NCBI GenBank assembly: GCA_003118195.1
Contig: BEXV01000027.1
Coordinates: 74,974 to 138,973 of the forward strand
DNA length: 64,000 bases
Direction: 5' to 3'
Origin: Hemicentrotus pulcherrimus
Lineage: Eukaryota; Echinodermata; Echinoidea; Camarodonta; Strongylocentrotidae
Made by a program: the position numbers and the translations under genes
Part shown: in pieces, positions 12,184 to 25,213 of the stretch
Layout: each line of letters opens with the position of its first letter
Numbering within the stretch: position 1 is the stretch's first letter
Notes under the pieces: model-generated
Databases searched by the model: none
Told to the model about the DNA's origin: nothing
The model's input: the letters and a program-made list of their open reading frames with translations, nothing else

Positions 12184-13374
12184 GAGATTTTATCCATTAT
12201 TAAAAAGAGGATCCGCCCCAGCATTTCCTCCGCTTTCATATATAGTAAAATACTTTATAAAATTAAGATGCAGACACAAATTGGTGCAAAATAACCTAAT
12301 GAGAAAGAACTTGATGTTTTGTAACAGATTTGGGGGAAACTCGAGCCTTTACCAGTTTATCTGTAAAATGCTGAACTACTCCTTTTTTGTAAGGCTTACC
12401 TACAAACCTACCAATTATCGACAGTAATTTCATCAACTAGAATGTTATAAACAACAACAGGAGAGGTACAGTATCTCTTTAATCAAGATGACAATATATA
12501 GTGAACAGTCATAGGATTTTCTGTGTACACTGTATGAGGATTGAATAAGTTGTTCCTTAACGGTATATACATTATTTAGAAGGTTATAACACCGTACTCG
12601 AGTTGCACCACATATATATTTCATCACACGAGCAGAAAAAATGAGCATTGTTTTCGGAAATCAACTTGTCCCCCATCACCACATACCACTGGCGACATGC
12701 ACAATTTATGGTTTCATAAAGTAGACGTTACAGCAATTCTATTTTGGAATTTGACAGTGACCTACTAAACTCCTCCCCATTATTTCAAAATTTATGTTCA
12801 TGAAAATACGTGATGACACTCGGCAGATGCTAACTTATCACTCAGACAAAAAAAATCACCTCGCACGCTGTGCATGGTGAGTATACTTTCTATTTATATT
12901 TTGAAGATACCCTTTCAATTATTTGCAGACGTATAATTATTTTCTATTTATATTATGAGGGTAAGCTGATATTTATTTATAGAAACACGCGCGAAATGGG
13001 AGCACAGTGGACATTCTGCATAATCTAGGCATTTAAAAAAAAAAAAAAAACCAATTAAAAATGGAATAATGTTATGAATAAATCATTTTACATACGGGGA
13101 AAGGGATAAAAATAAAATCTGAAATTCAAATTGAAAATGTCTTTGATACAACCGTTACTGGTATTACATATGTATATGGCCAATATTCTGTCTATACTCA
13201 TAGATTCTGCAAGCCCAAATTTCCACATTATACTTTATATATCCAGAGCGGATCTAGGGGTGAGGGTTGTGCCCATGAGGACCAACCCTTGAGAATGTTC
13301 AGAACAAAATATTTTCATTTCCTGAGCTAGTTTGGAAACGCTTTATGTACTTTTAATGATTATGAAAATGATGA

Positions 13375-13600
13375 TAAAAGTAATGATGATGATAACGATG
13401 ATAATAATAATTAAATTAAAAATTATACTAAAACTACTACTACTACTAATAATAATACCAGTAATAAATAAAGTATGATATTAATGATAATAATAATGAT
13501 AATAACAATAATAATAATAATAATAATAATATTAATAATCATATCAATAATATCAATAATAATGATAATAACGATAACAAATATAACAAATTAATTATGC
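13375..13600. repeat. AAT/ATG-rich simple repeat tract
   Basis: Long runs of AAT, ATA and GATA triplets with interruptions, lying in the intron downstream of TY1. Confidence 0.85.
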
Positions 13601-13767
13601 TAAATGATATTAAAATGATTTATCATAAATAGCACTTTTTTTAAATTCACAATTAATAAATGCATTTTTTATCAAATTAGTGACATTATTCAATTTATTT
13701 TCATATTCATGAACGCCCCCCCCCCACTCCCTCGCCCCTTAAAAAAATGATATCATAAATGACTCAC

Positions 13768-13977
13768 CGGCTTGTCTGTTACACGTGGGGTTGCCTTCCC
13801 TGACCGAGGAACCAGCAATGGGTTTTCCTTCCTCTGTAACACACCAGCAATATCCAAACGACTTATGACATTGTATCATAGCATAGCTACCATCATCGTT
13901 ACATTGTGGTACAAACAACGACGAGCTGTCTGGTTGCTGCAGATTCTGGGCTCGCTCTAACTGGCATTTCGTTAATT
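13768..13977 (-). CDS. SMOC: SMOC exon: first thyroglobulin type-1 domain (TY1)
   Basis: This 210-nt exon (70 codons, phase 1-1) encodes residues 104-173 of the deduced protein. All six thyroglobulin type-1 cysteines are present, at about residues 108, 129, 140, 147, 149 and 169, with the signature QCHKSFGYCWCVTEEGKP. The single-residue spacing and TEEGKPIAG read like the TY1 of vertebrate SMOC (CWCVTPNGRPISG), while the exon at 186-452 reads like TY2. The acceptor is a very T-rich tract ending tttttcag (AG at 13978-13979), and the donor is GTGAGT at 13762-13767. The junction with the Kazal exon creates Glu and the junction with the linker exon creates Asp, both in frame. Thyroglobulin type-1 modules are disulfide-knotted folds; some inhibit cysteine proteases, but SMOC modules are not established inhibitors, so no inhibitory activity is claimed. 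Confidence 0.95.
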
Positions 13978-15948
13978 CTGAAAAAGATAAATAATAATAA
14001 AATAATTGTTTGACAAACACATAACACAGGAAATGTTTCTTCATTTAACTCTTCAAATTACAGTAACTGTATGAAGAATTTGTTTTGGGAAGGGTAAGTC
14101 CAAGCTATAATTTTTCAGATACTTTACCGACCGACAAATCATCACTTTCAGCATTATCTTTACCAAGCTGATAAACATATTAGGGTCCGGATCAGACTAA
14201 ATATAATGATAAAAATGATATTTTTCATGTCAATTTATGTTCCTTTTCAATTCCATTACAGAATTCAATAATACTGGGTAACCTAAGAATTGCAAAAATA
14301 TAACAATATAGAATATAAAGTCAACAATATGATCTTTTAGTTTATTTTCAACAGTTCAGTGTCCGCAATATTATTCTGTGTCGTCATAGCGATGAATACA
14401 TGGATTTCGGTAAAACCATAGAACAACAAAGTGACCTTCATAATGAACACGTATAGTCAATAATGAATTTGCAAGAATGAACTTTAGTAAGCAAAAACAG
14501 AGACCTTCTATTTAATTACATCAGTATATCACGTAACGATATGTTAACCTTTGAACAAGTTACCGGTCATCGTATTACAGAAACTCATGTAAAAGGTATT
14601 TTCACATTTTGCTAACAGATATGACGTGGATCAGCTGTGTTTACAAAGGAACAGACAACGTATCAGCCAAGAAAATACCTTGAGAACCCTTCAAATATAT
14701 TGTGTTTTAGACAAAAGACTTCAACAAAATGTGAAAGGAGGCAACTCAAGTAAACACGCAAATAAAGGCCCGTGTTGGTCTAGAGCCAACAGCACCATTT
14801 ATTTGGTTTGCTTACAATCTGTACATGTTGTAATTAGGCAACAATGTGATTGGTAATAAATGATGAGTCGCCTCCTAACTTCAATATGTATGCTTTGAGA
14901 TGTCTTGACGTATGTCTGTCTCTGTGTTATGCCATTATGCCATATCTACCTTAATTTTTAATCAAATAAATCAAACAATTGTTATTATATATCAGAAACA
15001 TTCGGAATAAAGCTCCAAGCTAAATCAAACTTGAAAGATATATCTTTTAAACTCAAATATTCCTTCTATTATTTAAATGCTACCATGTATTACATAGCTG
15101 TTTTATGGAATCGGGATCATAAATTATAACATTACTTGATTATTCAAGCTCTATTGGCGCTATCGGTCAGATATTATATTCATCAGATATACTAAATTGA
15201 AATTTTCGATGTGGTCGGTTTCTTATCGGAAAAGATACATGTAGCATGGACCTGTCCATAATCTATTTTTTAAGTACCACATATTTTTTTAACTGATACA
15301 AAAAAGATAATTGGGCATATATCAGACGGAAGGTGAAAATGCAGGGGATGCAAAAGCACAGAAAAACCCGAGGCGCCAGTTTTTTATTTCCCCCCTTTTC
15401 AATCTGAAAGTCTACATTTTTTAATACAAAGGCGTCAATATATGGGGTAGGCCATTCCAAGGTTCTGAAAAGATTAGAGGATTAGAACTCTTTTATTTCT
15501 TCTTGTGTACAAATGTTAGACTGATGGTTTATTTCATCTGACTTCGAAAAACAACTATAAGTGATATGCTTTTAAGTATACAACCTACGAGACCTACTAC
15601 TTTCAGTCATATCAGAAAGACTTGGAAATACCTCACAAAAGACACAGGCTCATATTTATTAACACTTTATTAAGCTAGTTGTCAAACAATTACATCGGCT
15701 TTAGGCCTAGATCATAGTTGACATTGAGGCTTATTAAAATTTAATGAAAATGAGTCCAGAGCACTTTTAACTCTCGACTTGGTTTCGAACACAAAGTATA
15801 TCTGTTATACAAGACAACTGTCCATCCGCCATGCCATAACACTTACGTGTAGTTCTGTCTTTTTACTCATTAATTACATAAAGAAGGAGCATCGATTTAC
15901 TTTTCATATTAATTTCCTCAAAAACATATAAATCCATTTATGACTTAC
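13978..15948 (-). other. SMOC intron between Kazal and TY1 exons
   Basis: About 2 kb of AT-rich sequence with no recognised exon, RNA gene or mobile element. Confidence 0.6.
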
Positions 15949-16132
15949 CTACTGCGCAGGGACCATTGTGTTCTTTCCTCACATTCCACCCCTGGCAACT
16001 TGCTTTCTTCACTTCGCATTTCGATAAATAAGTTCTTCCATCGGTCCCACAAAAAGGCTTCGGTCTCTGATTCGAACAATCCATATTACACTCCGGGTTC
16101 TGCGTCTGCGTATTTTCTGGGTTCAGTTGGAA
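15949..16132 (-). CDS. SMOC: SMOC exon: follistatin-like/Kazal domain
   Basis: This 184-nt exon (phase 0 in, phase 1 out) encodes a Kazal-type domain at about residues 57-101. It has six cysteines in the Kazal pattern (57, 61, 70, 81, 88, 101), with the core FCGTDGRTYLSKCE that is nearly diagnostic for this fold and matches SMOC (ICGSDGRTYLSRCE in vertebrates). A short Asn/Gln/Thr-rich segment, FQLNPENTQTQNPE, links it to the signal peptide. The acceptor is a pyrimidine-rich tract ending ccttccag (AG at 16133-16134) and the donor is GTAAGT at 15943-15948. The phase 0 entry matches the signal-peptide exon exactly. In SMOC, SPARC and testicans this module precedes the thyroglobulin or EC modules; the following TY1 exon identifies the SMOC branch. 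It is expected to be secreted and is not an obvious protease inhibitor. Confidence 0.95.
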
Positions 16133-17227
16133 CTGGAAGGGGTAAAGAAATAAATCATAATTCAGCTATGCAATATTGACAGTGGGATAACCAAAAAAGA
16201 CATTCGAGTTTGGGTTTTCGCAGTGAAATCGTCACCACCGTACCAGCATGTTTCATTTTGCTAAATAATCGTATGCTTTATAAATATGTGGTGATATGCC
16301 AGATGCAAAAGGTGAACAAGCTAATGTTTACCTTACTCTGCATAGCGTGGTGCTTTTGGAGATGCACAAGGGGGGGGGGCTCTTTTTTCAAATGATATAT
16401 GAACGACATTAAAACTGAAGGTAAGTGGTAAATTGTCATAGACTACCGAATTGCATGCAATGTTACCGTATCAAAATTATTTCACTTTTCTTTGAATAAA
16501 TGCTGAAAGTGCTTTGTCAGAGGCATTATATTTATATTATATCATTCACTGTATTACGCCTACAAGTTATCTCTGAAAAGCACATCGATGTACATCTTTG
16601 AAAAAAAAGCATAGATGTAGAGAGCGACATATCCTACATTTTTGCAGATATCATTGTTCACCTGCTCTATTAAATGCAACGGTTAGTTCATTTTCTAAAA
16701 ATGCAAAGGACATACAAAAAAAAACCCATTCAACATTACAGGATATGGCTGCCGTACCAAGTTCAAATGTAATGCATCCACCAATGCAAGTTTTAATCTT
16801 CCTTTTGGTGAACATTGGAGCCGATTTGACTACAATTCCACCACGTACTTTTCAATCACCACCGTGTCGTGCTCTGTAAATTTCAAATCATATTTTCCTA
16901 AGGAATGACGAACTATGAAAAGATCATGTTGGCATTTGGACTAGCCTCCCTTCAATTTCATTCCTATTTGCGAAATAAAATGGTTTGGTATTGTAGTGAT
17001 AGCCCTGTTTTAGGGAAATGTTAATTAAAATCTATGTTCCTATCCTACAAACCAATATAAACGTAGGCTATGCATTAACCGCAATTATGTCTTTACACAC
17101 AATGTAGCGATTTAATATTTACTACAGAATAAGTCCAAAAAAAAAGATCAATATGCAGGGTTTAGCAAAGAAATGAATCGCGAAGACCATGAGTGGAATA
17201 TACCAAGGCGTACATGGTGAGGTTGGC

Positions 17228-17292
17228 AGAGAGAGAGAGGGAGAGATCTAGAGAGAGAAAGAGAGAGAGAGAGAGAACTAGAGAGAGAGGGG
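17228..17292. repeat. (GA)n microsatellite
   Basis: Interrupted GA repeat ending in a short G run. Confidence 0.9.
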
Positions 17293-17318
17293 GGTAGAGG
17301 GGATAAAATAGTCGCTAG

Positions 17319-17521
17319 CAGTGGCGGGTTCAGGATTTTGAAGCGGGGGCGGGGGCGTCGCTTTCGCCTCCTTATATATATGCATGATCATCGAACTTTA
17401 TAAAAAAAACTCAAGGGGCGCACGCAAAATCTTGTACGTGCATGATATACATGAGATGCAATTTAAGTGAGTTAAAAAGGGGGCGAGCCCCCTGTACCCC
17501 TTCCTTTTGGACCCGCCCCTG
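17319..17521. mobile_element. Nonautonomous CAGTGGCG element (hAT-like MITE)
   Basis: The left end CAGTGGCGGGTTCAGG and right end GACCCGCCCCTG form imperfect terminal inverted repeats about 12-15 bp long. The 203-bp interior has G-rich runs and no reading frame. GCTAG occurs immediately outside both ends and may be a decayed target duplication. Related to the better preserved copy at 32589-32710. Confidence 0.6.
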
Positions 17522-20500
17522 GCTAGGCCAGTCGGTCAATATTTGGCTCCCGCGGTGCAGCGGCTCGACAGAGGGGCAGACGCGGGCCAAACATCACAGA
17601 GTCATCCCCTCCACCAGACCCAATTAGTGCTAGAATATGATAATTGATATAGTGTAACTGTACTTTCTTGAACTCGGCATTCAAGGGCTGCTCATTGTTT
17701 TCATAGATACGATAGAAAGTCGAATACCCCACTTTAGGTCTACCTCATCAATATATACAAATGCTGTTTCAACTTGCGTTTTCTTTGTATGATAACACAC
17801 TTTCAGACTTTCCGAGATTGTGATATAGGCCTACCTTACAACATAAAAACTGCTGTCGTGCCATTATTTTAAGATGTGGCACAGAAAACAATAGAGGAGA
17901 CTGAAAGAAATAGAGAGACAGAGACAGAACTATCGTAACAAGGGGCATTTTCTGAAAAACAAATTGTCCAGTGCATGCCGACGAGAAAATCTATAAACAA
18001 GCTCGCCGACAAAAAAACAGATACCCCAAAATAATACTATTTTAAACAGAAACAAAATTATCGGGTCTTCATAATTACCTACATATCACTTTTTACAAGG
18101 CTTAACATTGAAGTCAAAACTTATTTTTCATAATTATTACGCATCGTAAGTGACTGCATGCATTCATGATTGTAGTTATGAACGTTCGTTTTACAAGAAA
18201 GGGAGGGGAATATTACATGGACAACATTCCTAGTTTTCAACATATTTTCCATTTCCAACCAAACACGTGTGTAACCTTAATCGGTGCTTGAAATACAAAT
18301 GGCTTGTCAACAACAAATGTTGCCAAGGTCTGATGGGCATAATGGGTTGCCTTTCACTGGAAAATGACATTGATTGGTGTATTCTACCAAAACCACAACC
18401 CATTAATTAATAATGAATAGCACTATTACATTAATTTCATGTTTTGGGGCTTATTTTGACCGGTTCACTTTTCTCCCATGTGTAAAGACCGCGAAGGTCA
18501 CACCGTGGTTTCCTACATATGGGACTGAAGAAAAGGTCCTCGTTGCGCTATATCTGTCATTCGGCATCACTGCAAAGGTAACACACGGCCACCCTGACGG
18601 CACTACGGGGTATAGTCGGGCAACGCTATCACCAAATAATATCGAATGACTTGTCCATGCACTTGTAATGGTCATTGCCAACAATATGGTGTGAAGTTTC
18701 AGAGTCATGGTCCGAAATGGTAGTAGTTCCATGTTTGCGAAATCACTCAAAGGGGACATTTGGTAAAGGATAGGTTGGGGCATGAAGACTCAAGAAACTT
18801 TCAACTCACAGCAATATAATCCCGGATCCGGCGGCGAGAGGCTAGATGGATGCTATCCATTTTATTCATTATTACGATACATATGACAAATATCAAATTA
18901 TAGACCATCGATGGAATCAAACATTGGTGCCAAATTTTTTTAAACGATATTTGAATTAAAAAATACCTTGACAAAATAATGGCGGTCCCATGACCTTCAC
19001 CGGTCATCATAATATAGGCCTCTCTTTAATAGAAAATGAACATGAGAATGTCCACCAATAACAATACTCGAAAATGACTCCCCCATCCCACAGATCCTAT
19101 ATTGTGACAAAGTCCTGAAAGAAAACAGGACACAACGCTCTTTCAGTGACAAAAAAACATTTTTTTCGACATTAAGTTCTTCCCGTGCATATAATTGTAA
19201 TTCCGAAGCACAAAGGCACTATAAATGACTGTTTCTATTGTGCTTTTATGCCCTTCTCATTATCGCCCACCCTTTCTATTGAAGGGCTTCATTTATGGTT
19301 CATTATTGCGCTCAAATCAAGGCGGCTGCCTTTCTGGGGCATCGACGCAGAAAATTGTGACATTGTTCCGACCTGTCTGGGACATGAATGGAGAAACAAT
19401 TTTGATGGAATGGTGTTCATGAAATCTAAGGATGGAGGTGGTAGGCATTTGTACCATTTGATGAGAAGGGGCATGAGAGGGGACTGATGACGAACGAAAG
19501 GGGGGAGCGACAATACGTGAGGGGTAGTTTCCTAGAAAATGTCATGGAAAGCTAAGAGATGGCACAATAGGATATTAGATGGAAAAGAAATCGTGTAGTA
19601 CTAAACAGCTAATCTGGAGTTGAATATACAAAGCTTTTATCATAGAATGGCAAGAACCTTTGAAGGTTTCTAGTAAGACATTTTGTACTAAAACAATGTA
19701 TCCTTTTACTTTGAGCTCATTTTTGGCAGCTCTGCTCTTTGACATCTGATATACTTACAACGAATGATTTGGTATATCCAGAAAAGTCGACTGAAGGGTG
19801 GGGGTAGAAGCCTTCGAATCATCCTCACGACCGGGGACACGTTTTGATTGAGCCTTCAAACGGGGAGGGGATATACTTGTTTCACTTTACGCATAACGCC
19901 ACGAATACGAACGAAAGCAAAGGAATGCATTATGTACTTTGAACACATAGAACACCAGGGTATTATGGCATTGTCCTTTCCTTTTTTCAAAAGACCCTTA
20001 AAAGTTTTCAAGATATGTTAGGGTTTCAATGCAGTCGGCCTGTTATTTTTCTTCATACTTTTATCCACCACCTCATATTTTCTCTTAGGTAGCTTGAATT
20101 ATATGCGTATTTTTTAGTACGAAATATTTAGGTTTTTATTGGGAATGAGGAAATGCTATAGGATTAGTATTCATCATTTGGGTTATAAATCAACAAATCG
20201 CGATAAATTATTAATAACAGAGCTTAATGTATCTCTAGATGTTACGTGCAAGGAAGCTAATTAAAAATTTATCGAGCCCTAGATGGAAAGCAACACATTT
20301 TTGAATTCTCTGAACTTTTTCCCAAATTGTTCCATGGCTCTGCGTAAACATGACACAATTCGACATTGACAATTGCTTCGAAAGCTCGACATTAAATGAA
20401 ACGACATGGCGACAGTGGCTTTGCGCCAAGATCGAATTGGAGTCGGAAATTTGCCTCAGAAACCCTTCTATGAAGTCTTACCACCCAGCATGCAGGCTCA

Positions 20501-23500
20501 AGTTCAACGCTAGCTGTTTCCTCTACCATGTATGGGGTACGTCTGATCGAGAAGGGCGTAGGCTACACGCTCCTCCAACTCACTGGCAGACTAGGTAAAA
20601 TAATTCTTTTGGCGACTACATGACACACAACTAAATCGTGGTCGATTTTGGGCAGTTTATGAACAAACTTGTTTTATTTGTGTTTGTGCAATGCAGATCA
20701 TTCTATTTCTATGAAATATTAAGACAAACCATCGAATATTTAATCGCTGAGGAGACAATACCTAGACATGTTTTTAGTATTTAGAATAACGAAGAACTTA
20801 GGTTGATCACGATGCCTTATTTGAATGACATGCCTTTGGGGGGGGGGGTTGAATTTGATATCTATAGTCAATTTGTTTTGTTTTTAAAAGTGACAATTGC
20901 TCCTAGAAGCACATGGCATACATTCAATATATAGTCATATTATATCACGAAGTGCCGTCCTATTAATAGTATGGCCTCGGTGTTCTCCAAACATCCCTGC
21001 CTCGTTGTCTGTCTCGCAGAGTCCGAGAGTCGAAGTAGACAGCTAGCTCGTCTCGGACTCGTTCACAAAGTATGAATGGTAAGCATGTTATGTAGGCCAG
21101 CCGAACGGCGACTGTCTTCGTCTTCATGCTCATAATAATCATATCAAAATTATTAAATTACATTATTACTTGACGCACGAGCAAATCGATAACAAAACAA
21201 CCTAATTAGCATGTTCTGGAAGTGATGCTAATTTTGATGCTGTATAGGCCTGTATGTTCATTGTTTGTGAAAATCAATTCCTAAACTAGATCATACTACA
21301 TGTATATGATTAAAACATGAAAAGAGACTCTGAATTTAGTATATCAATTACATATTACATTGCCATTTATAAAGCAAATAAACGTGATGGTCTGGACATG
21401 CAGCTACGAGAGCTCACAATCAGACAGATCGATGGTGATATTCATTGATGACATTCAAATGAAATGTTGTCATTAGCTTACAGACCATGATACAAGGTTA
21501 TCCCAGTCATTTATATTATTTACATTACATTGTCAAACTGGCGGCGGGAGAGGGGTAAACTGAAAGGCATTCGTCTTTGTCTTTGACCTAGAAACATGAT
21601 GAAATATTTCCGGTATTGCCCTCGCGAGATAGCTGAGATAACTAAACGTCAAGATGCCTTATCACCAAATGGCTAACGAGAAGACGTCTACGTATTGATA
21701 TACAACAACAAATATATTAAGTCGACAACGTATGCAATAAAAGAAAACACTGAAAGAGAAACACGTGTCTGTATTTTGTCTAGAGCTCTGGATGTGCAAT
21801 ATTTTGTTTCACTCAGTCCCCCTTCCTCTTTATCCTTCTCTCTTCCATCTTGACTAGCCCTCATTTTCTCATTTGCTTTCACACTCTTTAGGGATCATCT
21901 CGTTTTGTTTAATCAACTCTCAGAGTGTTGTAATTGTAGCCATTACTTTTCGGTGGATACCAATAATTCAGGAGTTTAATTTAACTCCTAATGCGACTCA
22001 AATCCATTTCTAGAGTCCCTCCCCAATCCATCCACTGACTCTCTGGAAAGGGACTGGGTCATAACGACCCATGTGTGTATGTGACTCCACCCAGTTATTG
22101 GTATGATTCCTACAAAATAATGTTGAGGGTTGTGATGAATGATTTCCATGTCAACCTTTGGTCACAGGTGAGTGAAAGAGGCATAATCATGAGATTCCTT
22201 CAGAGGTTCGCAGAGAAAACTTGCTTTCACTAGGGCATTAGGGAGAGGTCCAACTAGGCCTACATGTTATTGCTGTTCATTTGCACTCTGTTAAGAAAGT
22301 TGTGACTTATATTTTATATAATTTGCCAACTTCATGTTCTCAATTCCCCTTTAGATTCAAGCAGTGATTCATCAAATGAATTGCAACTTTGACAATTCAA
22401 CGAAAAATGAAGGCAGTTATTATCGCTACATAATTTGGTTTCGCAATCAATTTTGTATCCGATCCATTAGCAGAATTTCAAGAAAGAGGAATAATATACT
22501 GAGACAAATGTCGACATACTATTTTTAAAAATCTCTATCTGGTGTAAGTGGGTACAAATAATTCATTTTCTTTAATAGTCAACGTGAAGCAGAAGTAAAA
22601 TGCAGTATACATTCTGTCGCAGATGCTTTGCAATTACGTCAATTGTCGTCCTTCAGAATAACCTTATCACTCCATGACTTGTCGTTCAGTATTATTTGTA
22701 AAGGTGTTGCACAAAATATTGTGTAAGTTTTCAGTTTGCAACACTGCCTAGCCGCCGTTCACAAGGAGTTCAACATGATTACAAATTGATGTCGTTTGAG
22801 TTTCTTTATCAACCTCTGTGTACACCTGGGTGTCGCGCTTATTATACTTGCGAGATAACATCTCCAAGATTGGCTACGATCAGATGCTAATCACTTGCGA
22901 TATCTGAGATAAATTTGTATTCTTTACAACAAAAATGAGTGTAATCTTTCTGGGAGGCGTGCATTCTTTCCAGTTGATGCACAAGTTTGAATTGGTATTG
23001 TGTTAATGATTTCCATTACCACTGCGTTTACCTGGAGGGCATCACTGCTCCGGGATTAGCATGGAATAGTTTCCCTGAGGAACATACCTTAAACTGTCAT
23101 TAGGATGACAATAAAATCTATTTTGAACAATGCCTTTCAATTTCACAGTTCACTAATCCCGCCGCTAAATAAGTGTATGAAGTCAAAAGGTATCAAAAAA
23201 GTGCAGTTACGGGTTGAAGTATGTTCCCCCATTAAACTCAACCCAAGAGTATCCATTTTCTCCCGTTCTCGAACGATTAGTCTGGAATTTAGACCCACTT
23301 TTAATATAATTCACTTCTTGAACATCATTATTAATAGATCATGTTGATCACCATGTGCACATTACTTTAGAATATGATTTTCACAATGTATTCTAGTGAA
23401 GTTCATGTAACTTAATCACTGGTTGAATCATACATATTTTAATCATAAATATCATACGCTATTATTTGGGGGTACACAATTTTTAAACGTACAAAAAAAG

Positions 23501-25172
23501 ATAAATAAATGTGATTTAAAATACATGGTATATAATTATAAACTCACTATTTGGGCCTTTGGGTTCTTCATAACAGAATTCGAATACAATTTATGACTAA
23601 TATGAGTACAAAGAGTTTTTTTCTCAGTTAAGTGTGCTTCAATTTTATAAATCATTTTGTATGACATAATGCAAATTATCAAAATATAGTTCTCGTTTTC
23701 GTTCGTATCTTTTCTTCTAGACAATACACTGATATATTGATCTTTCATGTGATTAATGTTTCATGCATTCATACATAAAATTCATACTATTTTGCTAGCT
23801 GTCTGGTAGCTTCATGTCGGGTGACTCAGGTCGGTCTAGTGTATGACGTGGAGACCTACAAACCGATTCTCAGTCGAGCTAGCTGCTCAGATCCAGTCTA
23901 AATCGTAATTGTTAACCTTTTCTTTTCACAGATTCAGATAAATACTCTTAAAACGCCCGGGGGCGTGATTAGCCCCACTGAAATAACTTACATTAAATCG
24001 TTCAGAACAGTCCACTGCGCTAACAAAAAGCTCCGAAACAACTGCTACACTTTGAGAACACTAGTGTGTTTCGAGTTAACAAACGAGGTATTACCTGCTT
24101 GAATTTACTGAAAAGACTCGCTTCATAGCGAAGCCATTGAAGACAGATTACCACCCAATCCATGTGTTAAGTTAACACTGACGGTTAAGTGAGTGTTAAA
24201 ACACGTCTTTTTTAACACATAAGGAAGCATTTCCAATGCAAAAGAGATATCCATGCTTTTAACTAAAAAGAAGATATGAAGAGAAAATGAACAGCAACCC
24301 TAGAACTAGTCTATAAAAAGAAGAATGAGCGGCTTATGGAAACGGAGAGTAAAGCAGACCCATTGTTCGCGCACCTGATGCTACTGAAGTAAAAGAAAAT
24401 AATGAAAGTATTTTTGGTTGCCACTGGCAATTTGAGAAGAAACTTTTCTTACGTCATCACATCATTTCATCCGATTATTTCTTCCATGGTGGAACAAGGA
24501 AACGAGTGTAGTTACTTCATTAAAAACATGTCCTTCGAATTGTGGACAATTTTCTGATTAGCAATCGAGTAAAGGATTCTTTGTCTCTTCTTTGGGGCGT
24601 TTTCAGATGGCAACACGGAACATTTCCTTTTTAGAAATGGGTCGCTGATAATACATTACAAAATGTAATCCTCATTTGAATGTGAAGCCACATGGTTTCA
24701 AAGACATGGCCATTAAAGGTTTACGATAAAATGTTCTGCATCGAGTGTAATTATCGGACACTTTGATGAATCCAGGTTATATTGAAGATAGCCAACATGA
24801 TCTATCCCATTAAAATCGCATAATTGCATGGTGTCTATTGACACTTTGGGCAGCCTTTTAAGAAGAAAAGAAAAATCAATTATCCTGTATAGGCTTCATT
24901 TCAAATATTATACTCGCATGCTACAAGACAGACAAACTATAGGGTAAATGAATTTTGGAAAATAAGTTAATGCTGTCTACATTCTGATGATACCATTCCC
25001 AGAGGGATCCGAAACATGTTGCTGTTTTCTTGACTTCTCCCAAAATGTTCACGTAAAGAGTTAATTTATGACGCAACGCCCGATTAACCATTCACTGATC
25101 AATGACAATGTTGTAGATTAATTCCTAATTAACTGCACCCGCCCACATTCCTGAAATCCATCATCTCATTAA

Positions 25173-25213
25173 TCCTGAATGAATCAAACCAAGAAGGTTT
25201 GATTCATTCAGGA
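25173..25213. repeat. Perfect 18-bp inverted repeat with 5-nt loop
   Basis: Arms TCCTGAATGAATCAAACC and its exact complement flank the loop AAGAA. It lies inside SMOC intron 1. The arms are shorter than a typical animal pre-miRNA, so it is recorded only as a hairpin. Confidence 0.9.

Larger units (their letters stand above)
9159..13767 (-). other. SMOC intron with tandem and dispersed repeats
   Basis: This 4.6-kb intron lies between TY1 and the linker exon. It contains GA and GAT microsatellites, a degenerate three-copy tandem of about 205 bp (9798-10400), a second repeated motif at 10462-10555 and 10775-10870, CAGTGGC-type MITE debris near 10600-10700, 11949-12183 and 13246-13290, an AAT/ATA-rich tract at 13375-13600, and a poly-C run near 13716. 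No additional exon was recognised. Confidence 0.6.
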
